Of a stretch of 64,000 bases of DNA, positions 54,362 to 64,000 are shown one piece after another. Position numbers and translations under genes: made by a program. The notes under the pieces are model-generated. The model had not been told where the DNA came from. It saw only the letters and a program-made list of their open reading frames with translations, and made no database searches. The stretch spans positions 19,016,539 to 19,080,538 of the forward strand of contig OX359250.1 of assembly GCA_947179485.1 (NCBI GenBank), given 5' to 3'. Within the stretch, counting starts at the first letter, position 1, and each line of letters starts with the position of its first letter. This DNA is from Allacma fusca. Taxonomy: Eukaryota; Arthropoda; Collembola; Symphypleona; Sminthuridae.

Positions 54362-54704
54362 GTTATGTTCAGGGGGTTAGAATGAGTATGGGGCGGGTCC
54401 GTTGTAATTGCTCCAGTCTTCTGTGATCCGTACTTTTGGAGAAGATGAGGATTATTGAAAAACAGGAAACAATTTTCTTGCTCGGAACTCAAGTCGGGGA
54501 ATTCAAACTTCTGACCACATCCAATTCTATCTCGCACTTGAGGAAACCTCTACCAGAGGTATTTGTACAAAGGTACGGAGGAGATAACTCCGTAGATAAT
54601 AACAACTTTTGAACTTCAAGTCACCACAACGAAGCACACACTGGAGTGTAACAAGGGATTCACAAATTCCCCAGTTTAGTCTCAGTTATTATTTCCTTGG
54701 TCAT

Positions 54705-54791
54705 TCATCTGTAGGGTTTGAAATTCTGTAGGAGCGAGTGGAGATCCCTGCGTCGTTCCTCCTTTGTAGCGTTTAAGGTAGTGAAATGCTC
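54705..54791 (-). CDS. Unknown gene, candidate terminal exon B5
   Basis: The acceptor GAACTTCCACAG opens a phase-0 frame of 28 codons, EHFTTLNATKEERRRDL to QNFKPYR, ending in TGA at 54707-54705. The charged composition is unlike translated intron. No canonical AATAAA was seen between this stop and the ATG at 54361. Confidence 0.52.
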   Translation of the reverse strand, partial: EHFTTLNATKEERRRDLHSLLQNFKPYR

Positions 54792-57700
54792 CTGTGGAAG
54801 TTCAAGGAAACAAATTAAATTTTTATCCTGTTAATATTTGTGCTAGGAATTTTCAATCTGCATCCTCATCATATCCTGCTTTATATATGCCCCTATCTCA
54901 TAGGGTCTCAGGAGAGGGAATCGTAAGTAATATCTATATAGGGAGGTAAGAAAGATTCCCATGTATAAAAATTTTTCCCTCCTCAGATTTCCCGCCACGT
55001 TTCCCCTGAAATTGTTATGAGGATTAATGGGTGAGATGCCTTGAACCTATTACCTCAGTGGAGATCAGGATTAAGAAAAGGAAGTAGCATGGCCCCTTGC
55101 ATGTGTGCTCAGATTGTATCGTCACTTTCAGAGTCATACAAGTCCTGTTAAAGAAACTAATCAAATTAAAGTGGAAATGTTCTCGTTTAGCGGTCTATTA
55201 TTCCGGTGAAATCCAACGGTCGTGTGATGACTGTACGGGATGGAACGACCGTAAAAGTATCGCTTCACTCGCACTTATACGTAGACGTTAAATTATTTGC
55301 ACACATGAATAACAATGGCAAATCCCCTCGATATGTGCCTCTCTTCAGACCGGCATCAATCTACATACTTTCCCATCGTCTCCTTGTTCAAACGGTGGCG
55401 TAACTAAATGATCACCTTATGCATTCCCATCGTTTAGCATGGTCAAAAAATTCCCAAGAATTTACCTACAACCCTACCTACAGGATACCTCCGTACACAC
55501 AGGCACTGTCAGCAGTGCCACTACAACTCTGACAGTATGCTCCTGACTCCGACAGCCTCATATAATTATACATGTGTGTTTGTATGAGCAAAAAAAAATC
55601 TATGCACCTTGTGTGAGTGTGTTAATGGTGAGTATACGCTGAGTCCTCTCCTTCATGCACGTCTATGCTATACACAGTTTGACAGAGTGTACCAGTCAAT
55701 GCTCCAAGTTTATGCAATCTATCAATGCAGAGAAGAGCGGAGGTCGAGCCCATCATATATAAGTATCTATGCGTTCATTAATATAAGGAGATAGAAATGA
55801 AGTTTGCAAAAAATGAAAGGTCGTCCAATTCTGTTTTGTTTCCACGGAAGTTCAATCAGGGGAAAGGAAATGGACTATACTTACATTTATTACCTCAACC
55901 CGCTCCATGTACGTCCCATTAGTGGCTTCAGCATAGCGGACACAAGCAGTCATATATTTGCCTTTGCTCTTACCTAAGGAATCGTCGTTGAATACTCAAC
56001 TCGATAGTACACAATGGGTTATTTAATATGATCCCTAAGAATAGGGAAGATCATGTTCGGAATCCTCTCTTTACCTCTGTGAGTAATGCATATGTCAGTA
56101 TTTGAATAATGTAAACGAATAAAAATAACGAATGTACGTGGAACTTTCGATATGACAATCCCATATTTTTCCCTAACTGAAGACACAACGGAACGAAGGG
56201 AATATTCGGCTTCAATGTTGTATATAGATGGACTGAGTAAACTGAACGGGATTGGGATTAGAGGATGGGCAGTATGTGTATCTATAGATAATTATATGTA
56301 TGTATCTATATATATATTTTTTTTGACTGTTGTATAAGCAAAGGTGTGTCGTGGTGTAACAATGCACATGGGATTTGAAGACGGTATTATCCAAATATTT
56401 CCAGCTTACTATCAAGTGCTTAAACGGTAGTGGTTAAATTATGAGGAGTAGAACCCTGTTCCTTCCTCAAATGGGACTCTGAGGTTACTTTCATCAGTCA
56501 GGAACTGTAAGCCTGTGTCTTGTTACAACTCCTGTTATGAGACTCGCTTATTGTTTTATATTCATTAAATCCTCCGTCGTAAATCCTTTCTTTTCCAAGG
56601 TACATTAATACATATGGAAACTCTTACTAATGGTCCTGGCTCATTTACTTGGTCTCCTCTTGTTGGAGTAGTGGTCACAAGTCGCCTCAAGACCTCTGCA
56701 CTATTTATTCCTTATTTCTCTCCGTCCACTGATATTTGTGGAGGGCTCAAGGAACTACCAGAGGTTGTATAACCCTTTAACTTGATAACTGTGCTGCCAA
56801 GATAAGTGCCTAAATAAATATGCATTTTCCCAGGGGATGAAGTAATGCAAAGGAGAGTCGTTAATTTCCTTGACTGACTCGTATTATTTATTTTTATCGG
56901 GACATTTTTGAAGTATGTATCTCCAACTCTCTTGAGCCTCATGAAATGTACATACTATATGATGTCACATCAATTTCGCTTTCAAAGTACATATAAGCTG
57001 AGAAGCTCTTAAACTCTGCTTCCAGGAATTAATTTACAGTTACATACATTTGAAGCTTGAAATTTCTTCATAAATTATATTCAAGTAAAAAAATTACTTA
57101 ATAATTGTGTTTGTACTTATGTACATATAAATCAGGAAAGAAGCTATGCAAAAAATATTTTTTCTTTGAGATGAGCCTGTACTATGGGGAGTGTTGATTC
57201 AAGCTTGTGTGCACGTATGTATACACTTGGATACATAGATACATATGTATGTGCATTACTGGATGAGCTCCTCACCTTGACATCGGGCGACGGACATTTT
57301 GCAAGTCACATCTGTGACAGATTCAAGAATGAGAATTATTAGAGATTAGGAACTATACTCCTGACATGTGAAGGAGATTTGTTAACCCTACAATTACCCT
57401 TTATGACTTGTGCGTAAGAATACGACGATGCTCAATGAAAGTATCACATCATATTGTGCATAAAATGGATCACATTGCCCTCTCCTACAGTTATTTCGGA
57501 AAACGTGACATTTTCTGGTACCTGCTATGCCTTCACACCTACAGCCTAATTTAAGAATGAGTGTCGGAAGGGGTGTTGTGACACAATTCATGTTGAAGTA
57601 ATCCTGAGCACAGCATGGAAGCTCTGCTCTAATGAATTTAAGGTGTGAAAAGAAACTCAAGATAACACGAGTTTGCACAGAGTCCTAAAATAATTATATA

Positions 57701-58700
57701 TAGATGTTGGCTATAGGGGAGCTGCACAGTCATCTTGCCATAACAAGATAAGATTAGTAGGGCTCGGATGGATGCTTATGGAAACACGGCATAATTAATT
57801 CACCCAGTTCAATCATAGGACCTGTTTTTCTTGAAAAGAATAAAGGCCCGCTTGAATAGGGATTATTAACATTCACAAGTGTTGGAACAAGCATTCGTGG
57901 GAGACTTGAGCGTTGGAATTCCATCCCGAATTCTATTAGCCTCCGCTATATATTTATTCACAAAACTATGTAATAGCTATATATGGAACTCTATTTCACA
58001 CTCAAATCTCCTCCAGGCTCTACTGAGATAAGTCCCTTGTAAATTGGAGATAATAAAACCCGTGCTCACATTAGAATTCTAATGCTTGAAGATGTGTTCG
58101 CTAAATTGTAATACCTTCAGGAGTCCCTCTGTAACTTTCCCGGGTTTCTTCAACTATCCTCAGGCATCCCAGCCTTAATATTGTAGATGCGGACCTCTGA
58201 AATTCCTCCCACACATGAAGGACAAATTCCTAATTGTCAATAACTCCGCGTTTCAAAATAATCTCCTCCGTCCTTGGTAGTATCAGTAACGGAATTGGAA
58301 GGGAAGATTTTTCTGGACAAAATTACAAGGGGGCTTTGATGACTCGAAAAGGAAAATAAACGTTCTAATATGTCCGGAACCGAACAACGAAAGGAGTTAC
58401 AAAGATAGATGTTTTTTCCACAAAAATTATAGGAACACGGTAATTTGATGCTGTCTTAATCGCACGGGTATAAAAGGCAGTCTGATGAAGACACAGTCAA
58501 GACTGGTTGTGCTAATCTAGAGGAATTAGACTCAGGTGCCAGTAGTAGTGGGGAGATACGCATGAGGTGCTTCATTCCTTGGACTTCCATCTCGTCTTCG
58601 TCTTGTGTAATCTTATGGATGGGATGATGTGGGTATGTGCATATGTCATCATGTGCGAACCAACTCTCTGTGCCTCATCTCCTCTTCGTACTATATACAT

Positions 58701-58745
<45 letters not shown>

Positions 58746-59614
58746 CAGTGCAGTTCAGAAGACCACAACTGTACTTAAACTCCACAAGGGAAACAACAAT
58801 ACTTCACATTTCTCTATTATGAATGACTGGGTATCTATCTACAGGAATAATTAATGCAAAGACTACAGTCATGTAAAATATCCATATGTAACTTCCCCCT
58901 CCCCATTTATCAGGATTTCCTATTATTGTTCTCGTACATGAACTACAGAAAAAACAACATGCACAATCACTCAACTATATATACCCTAGCACTGAGTGTA
59001 TACTTTAAAGGACGTATTTTATAACAACGCGTGTGCTGACTGACTGTCGCAGACAATTAACCGACGTTTCTTATGGAGTAGAATATCCCACAAGATAACA
59101 GTTGGGTGTAGGTTTTTTTTTAAGTACTGGACATTTTATTGCACTTGCATAGTGTCGGAGGAATTGAGAAAAATACATGCTAATTTACACCTCCTTGCAA
59201 TTTTTCTGTACTACTAATAAACTCTTGGGTTGTTGTTGTGGTGTGTTTTAGCACTGTTCATAAAAAAAAATACTCTGCTGAATTAAAGGTTTGAGTATGG
59301 AAATTTCAGGCAGAAAGTGTGGGAGAATAAATCAATAGTAATTTTTGTCCCTGCTTTAATTTTTCGGTTCCACCAGATGAATGCAAATTCACAGGAAGGT
59401 AATGCACCTTTATGTATGAGCTTGAGTTGAAAAATCATGATTCCGAAGCCTCTCAAGGGAATGTGTTCATAAGGAGGGACGGCCGTGCATATGTACTTAC
59501 TCTGTGTGGATGGTGTTAATTTCATTATAAATTCTCCCCAGGTCTGACTTGTTACTTGTCATCTTGGCACTGCCTTCATCCTCACTATTCTCTATGGTTT
59601 TGGTTATTTGTGGG
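54705..59614 (-). CDS. Unrecognised cysteine-containing protein, 3' part of a multi-exon gene
   Basis: Five minus-strand exons with matching phases (2, 1, 1, 0): 59501-59614, 57522-57628, 57276-57311, 55885-55973 and 54705-54791. Together they encode the last ~143 residues. Seen: a polar N-terminal stretch (ENSEDEGSAKMTSNKSD), a cysteine block (ELPCCAQDYFNMNC, LGCRCEGIADVTCK, ARCQG), then YMTACVRYAEATNGTYMERVE and a charged, probably helical C-terminus (KEERRRDLHSLLQNFKPYR). One NGT and one NAT sequon occur, so it may be extracellular. No family was recognised. The 5' exons and any signal peptide were not found. The stop lies 343 bp from the start codon of the EB/LDLa gene on the same strand. 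The call rests on splice-site quality, phase agreement and amino-acid composition only. Confidence 0.55.
55885..55973 (-). CDS. Unknown gene, candidate exon B4
   Basis: The acceptor GATTCCTTAG is followed by a phase-1 frame reading KSKGKYMTACVRYAEATNGT and then YMERVEVIN, with donor AAT|GTAAGT. An alternative donor GAG|GTAATA nine bases earlier (exon end 55894) keeps the same phase and would remove VIN. The acceptor sequence TTAG|GTAAGA also resembles a donor, which lowers confidence. Confidence 0.48.
57276..57311 (-). CDS. Unknown gene, candidate microexon B3 (36 nt)
   Basis: Bounded by ATCTGTCACAG and CAAG|GTGAGG, phase 1-1. Encodes DVTCKMSVARCQ with two more cysteines. The 210 bp intron before it and the reading GCRCEGIADVTCKMSVARCQ across the junction are coherent. 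Confidence 0.5.
57522..57628 (-). CDS. Unknown gene, candidate exon B2
   Basis: The acceptor CACACCTTAAATTCATTAG is preceded by a pyrimidine-rich stretch; the donor is ATAGCAG|GTACCA. 107 nt, phase 2 in, phase 1 out. Encodes AELPCCAQDYFNMNCV, then LILKLGCRCEGIA: five cysteines in 35 residues. An alternative CAG acceptor four bases downstream would change the phase and break the join to B1. Confidence 0.5.
58470..58500 (+). promoter_or_regulatory. Candidate plus-strand TATA promoter
   Basis: TATAAAAGG in a GC flank (GGGTATAAAAGGC) at 58470-58478, with a TCA context 30 nt downstream at 58498-58500, the usual TATA-to-initiator distance. The first downstream ATG (58562) opens only 21 codons (MRCFIPWTSI...), and a GTATGT donor-like site follows at about 58631. 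No downstream exon was identified. It lies inside the B1-B2 intron of the unknown minus-strand gene, on the opposite strand. Confidence 0.3.
58705..58739. repeat. (AC)n microsatellite
   Basis: About 34 bp of AC repeats. Shorter AC tracts occur near 23006-23030 and 49951-49970. Confidence 0.95.
59501..59614 (-). CDS. Unknown gene, candidate internal exon B1
   Basis: The acceptor AAGTTCTTACTGCAG is followed by a 114 nt frame starting PQITKTIENSEDEG and ending INTIHTE, with donor CACACAGA|GTAAGT. Entry and exit are phase 2, and only this frame is open. The composition is strongly hydrophilic. A possible upstream partner with exit phase 2 ends at 61048 (SHSI, donor CCG|GTAAGA), but it begins in a (TC)n tract and is uncertain. 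Confidence 0.45.
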
Positions 59615-62600
59615 CTGCAGTAAGAACTTACACCAAATAGAACATATGCAATTTTGTTCACTACACAAGAAACAATGTGTAGGTACAAAGTTTTTCCAAG
59701 GATTTACAAAGTATTTGAAGCGTAACTGGCAGTGTGGTCGTCGTTGGTCGTCGTAAAGAGATCCTGGGATGCTAAACCTCTGGAAGGTATAAATGGTAAT
59801 TAACTTTCTCGAAACTGGTTGAGGTAGGGAATACTGTGACATGAATCGATCCTCAAAGCAAATAATAGGTAGTAATTAGTATCACGTACTCTCAAATGTA
59901 CGGAACGTTTACTCACATATGGCACTTCAGTTCAAGGTGAGGCTATGTAGTTATAAAGTCCATGTTTTGAAGGAAAGGAGTCTGAGATGAAAAGTCTTCC
60001 CATTAAAGAAGCCCTTAGGGACAGAATCTGCCGCTATATTTTATTTTCACTAAAAGTCTTCCCTCCATCACTCTCATTCTAGTATACGTTTAATTAAATT
60101 TACGCAAATGTGACAGTTTACTCAGTTTCCCACGCATAAATACAGATATCATTTCCAAGGAAATTACTACTTACACCTTTTACACCCAAGACAGGAGCTA
60201 GTAATAGTAATGCCCCTGATCCGGTCCGGATCAAATAGACATTAATCTGATATGTTTGTTCTGTTATTAGAGGAACTGGTCCGAAAGTCAGACCAGTTCT
60301 AATCATTGCATTCCTACCATTCCGAAGGACATACAATACAGAAACCTATTGCTCTGGCTTGAACTGGTTCTTCCTGTGAATGAGACCATACACATAGTAC
60401 TTACATTGAGGTATCTACTAGTATACATGTATACATATGTAATTCTACCATCCTTCAGTTTTAATGCGCCCAATAAATGTACATATGCACGTACTGTATA
60501 TATTATGTATGTTATACGCATACAAATTCTACCTATTACCCATGGTCTATGGTCCGGCTGAATGTAGCCGTATTATATTATTTTGCCACATATCCGATGG
60601 ACCACAAGGTTTTGAACCAATTTATGAATAAGACTTTGTGGTTTCGTCTTATTACCTCAGAACGGATCAGGCCATTAGGGAAATTCCTGGACCAGACTGA
60701 TACATATCCCCAATACTTACTTGCTTCGACTGGGATCTCTGATACATGATACATTTGCTCGTACAAGTACAGCTTTTTGCTGAAATGATTGCAGACTAAA
60801 CTCCAACTTACCGGTAGCTTCAGTACGGTTTACTCGAGAGTACAAGTTTTTTTCCTGTGATAGAGACGATAACACGATAGCAATTTCCTATTTCCTGCAC
60901 TTGTTGGGAGACTACTCTGTGGTGCTCATAAGTGCGTAGGATACCAATGGATTGGTAATTTGTAAATTCTAAACCAGACACATATTTTTCCGTTATGGGA
61001 TATACTGCATACACTCTATGTATGTAAGTGTTCGTGACTATTCTTACCGGATGGAGTGAGACTCAGTTGGTTTTTCAGGAGAGAGAGAGAGAGAGAGACT
61101 CCTGTCAGAAATATCTCGTCCCATCAGATTCTCCCTGCCTTTACAAAAATAGCTGCATCACTGAAATCTTCACATTTTTTGATGAATGTCTGTAGAAATA
61201 CTGACTTGTGGAAGTTTCATATTTACCATGGCTACAAAGGGCTGACTACAACGAGTAAACACATTGTGTCCTTCTCTGAAGCATTCAGTCTCCTTTGAAC
61301 AAGGCACCCGTTAGAAACCATATTGTGGAGATACAAACAAACATCTTGCGGCAAGATTTTGGTGAATAGTAAACATTTGCGAGATGAGTCTTGACAATAG
61401 GAAAATTGCAGTAGGCAGTGAAGGAAGATGAAAAATATGAAGGGAAGAAAATCTTCCCGTCACAGTTTGCATATCCATTCAATCACTATCATGAATTTTT
61501 TTTTTCGTTTTTCTTGGTATACCAGTATACTGAACTCTGGGAGAAAGGGTGAAGGTCGTCACTGTTGTATCTCTTTCAGTGCTTCAATAGATGAGAAGTA
61601 AAACAACTTAATTTTTTTTTCGTAGCAAAACTTACCTTTTACTGTATATACTAGCAAAACCATGAGAATGAGTTCAAATCAATTTTTACTGGATTTCTGG
61701 TCATGGCTACCTCATTGCCAGTTTATTGGGTATTACCTACATATTTTATGAGGTTATTAAATTTAATGGACACTTCCTTCGGATTTAACTCCGCTTGTTT
61801 AACATGAACTTACTGGAAGGGGACTCATTCCTCTATGACATGTGTACTAGATCAGTCATTGTGATACTCGGAATGACTTCATCCATTAAATCAGTGCTGA
61901 ATCAGAGCATGGTAAAGGGCTAGATTGATGAATGCACCTCATGAGTTTTTATAAGATCTTATATATTTTTAAAAATTCTGATTAACACTCTGACCACACC
62001 ACACCCAAAGTGAAAAAAAAACAACTTTGGAAAAAAGAATTTGTAGGTGGATCTTTTGGAATGATATAAGGCCCCAGCATTGCCATTGCTAGTGTATAAC
62101 AGTAATAATTTACTCAAACTTTGACGTCAATTCAAGTCCCAAACTGTAAAGTATCAAGTTGATCACTTTGCCCAGGATATAAAATCAGAGTTAGTTATGT
62201 GTACACAATAGAATGTATGCTACGAGTCTGCCAAGACAAATATTGGGAACGAAAGGTGTGCTGATTGAATTGCTCCGGATTTTTAAGCAAGGTCCCTTAA
62301 ATCATCAAATTTTGAGATACGACTTCACAGCTGCATGCAGATCTAAGACCAAGATGAAGACTAGCAAGAGCACGATAATAATAATTGCAAAACCTAGAAA
62401 TTAGTCTTTTTCTTTGCTCCAGAAAAAATCAGCACTCCATATAATCACGCTGTGTCTTCCTCCTCTTTTAAAATAAAGGGAGCAACACTTTCCTAAATTA
62501 CCACACAGAACAGACACCCTCCCTATATATGTAAGTATGTTAATTTGAGACCGTACTTACCTTCAACTAAAGTTAACTTCCCTGTAATTCGTTTTTGTCC

Positions 62601-63442
62601 ATAGTTGCCAAAAAGATTTGAAACTATTTGTGGAGTAATAAATTGTTAGTAAATTGCTATTTAGCATGTAGGGAATAATTGCTTATTTCAATTAGAAGGC
62701 GAGAGCGGAAACCTTTATTTACGTATGTAGTGCACACACAAAGTCTCAGAGTCTCTCCCAATACATAGTTTCTAAACTTTGTTTTACGACATCTCATGCA
62801 TATACAGTGTGGAGTCATTACAGGAAGACGTTTTGTAGCGAGTAAAGCCTCATAATTGAGCTACGCACTATATACACTAAGACCACCGGAGCAATAAAGT
62901 TAATTTAATGTGTTAGTACTCCATTAAAAGCTGTAATATTAGAAGTTCTACGTTCCACAACTGAAGTTATACTACAAACTCTCCCATAAAAGACTCCTCC
63001 ACTTGGCTAGTCTTTGAGTGGCTGGACTTACATATGTATGTACATTGGAAATTTTGGGACCTCCAAATCATATGAGTACGCATTCAGTTGGAAGTCTATT
63101 GGAAGCAGCCCATCCTTGTGTACTTTCTTAGTGTGTGTGAGTATATGAAAAGTATAGGATTTGATGTAATTTTGCTCAAATTCAAACTACAGCTATAATT
63201 ATGCTAATTTTCATAGCGGGCCACTCTAAGATTTGCATACGCTTTCTTGCTTCTTGGGGAGGAAAGTCACGGATTGTGAGGAGGTTATTGCGGTTGCATC
63301 TTTGAATAGAGTGTATGATGAGAAGCGGAATTGAATTCGAGTTCTAGTTGACTGCCCTTTTTCTATAAGAAAGTTAACTCGGTAGAAAATTCCCTGTATG
63401 GATAGTATGATTGGATCCATCCGAAGGTTTTGTATGGGGCTT

Positions 63443-63497
<55 letters not shown>

Positions 63498-64000
63498 CCT
63501 TGCAAATAAAATCCCATGGTTAGACCTACCCATACATATGATATAGGCAATATTAGTCTCAAGTATTCAAACTAAAAGTGTCGGGTCTATTGCTGGGATG
63601 GTGTGAGCATAAAGAGTCAGCCGTCTCCACTTAATAACAATATTGTGGCTCTCATTAAGCTCATGCTGGTTGTTCTACGCTTTGCACACAATTCAAAATA
63701 TTATGCGTATCTGAAATCAGTAGCTGTTCCTTGTATTGTACTGTCAAGTCCTAATCGTCAAGCTATTCATTTGTTTGAGCGTTTTTTCCTCACTTCACCG
63801 TCACCAGTACTATTGGTGTATTTACGATCTTTTTTTTTCTTCCTCCCAGCAATGTGCATACACATGCACATTTTCAAACGTAAGTGTACAGAGTCCGCTG
63901 TGTGTGACAGTAATAAAAGCTTCTGGTACCGTATGAAAATCACAAGCTTATATTGTTACCTTTCTTGTAGAAGGGGTTGGAATGTACCGGCGGAGTTACT
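59615..64000. other. Region upstream of the unknown minus-strand gene
   Basis: The 5' part of the unknown gene should be here, but no convincing start exon was found. Strong minus-strand donor-like sites occur at 60720, 60811, 61047, 61636 and 62571. Two adjacent exon-like pieces (60721-60779 and 60812-60854) would be separated by an intron of only 32 nt, so they cannot both be used. The rest is AT-rich with (GA)n tracts. Confidence 0.5.
63447..63497. repeat. (GA)n microsatellite
   Basis: About 50 bp of GA repeats with one interruption near 63480. Similar shorter tracts lie at 23783-23808 and 61079-61098. Confidence 0.95.

Noticed and set aside
60118..60336. Minus-strand 72-codon frame with a hydrophobic stretch (ALLLLAPVLGV)
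   Set aside because: The phase at its donor does not match the exon at 59614, the frame runs through two inverted repeats, and there is no credible acceptor.
60721..60854. Two minus-strand exons, 60812-60854 and 60721-60779, as the 5' part of the unknown gene
   Set aside because: Both have good splice sites and compatible phase with each other, but the intron between them would be only 32 nt, and the exit phase does not match the exon at 59614.

Overview
The window looks like nuclear DNA of an animal, most likely an arthropod and perhaps a crustacean. It is AT-rich, with multi-exon genes, introns from 135 bp to 13.6 kb, GT-AG splice sites, many (TC)n/(CA)n microsatellites and a cut-and-paste transposon relic. 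No prokaryotic operon structure, tRNA or rRNA is visible. The taxon is inferred from gene content (oxytocin/vasopressin-type receptor, EB-like plus LDLa secreted protein) and from repeat style, not from a diagnostic marker.

Two genes could be assembled exon by exon with matching splice phases, both on the minus strand. (1) A vasopressin/oxytocin-like (inotocin-type) GPCR of about 721 residues. Its large exon (19857-21573) encodes TM1-TM6, and a 13.6 kb intron separates this from the TM7/C-tail exon (5761-6209). The intron lies just after TM6, as in vertebrate vasopressin/oxytocin receptor genes. (2) A secreted modular protein of 461 residues in eight exons (54361 down to 31948): signal peptide, five six-cysteine EB-like modules, four LDL-receptor class A modules and a short basic tail.

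A third minus-strand gene is partly visible: five phase-compatible exons between 59614 and 54705 encode the last ~143 residues of an unrecognised cysteine-containing protein. It would end only 343 bp before the start codon of the LDLa gene, a head-to-tail arrangement in which the two could share transcription or regulation. Its 5' end was not found.

The rest is non-coding as far as can be seen: 1-5490 (downstream of the GPCR), the GPCR intron, 21.9-31.2 kb (intergenic, with weak plus-strand exon-like pieces), the introns of the LDLa gene, and 59.6-64 kb. Notable repeats are a 502 bp hAT-type MITE with an 8 bp target-site duplication (27831-28332) and a 346 bp inverted array of ten 32 bp units (40111-40456). 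Others are a perfect 28 bp palindrome (25093-25120), a 78 bp (TC)n tract (38167-38244), and a short CATATGTATGTAC-type motif dispersed through the window.
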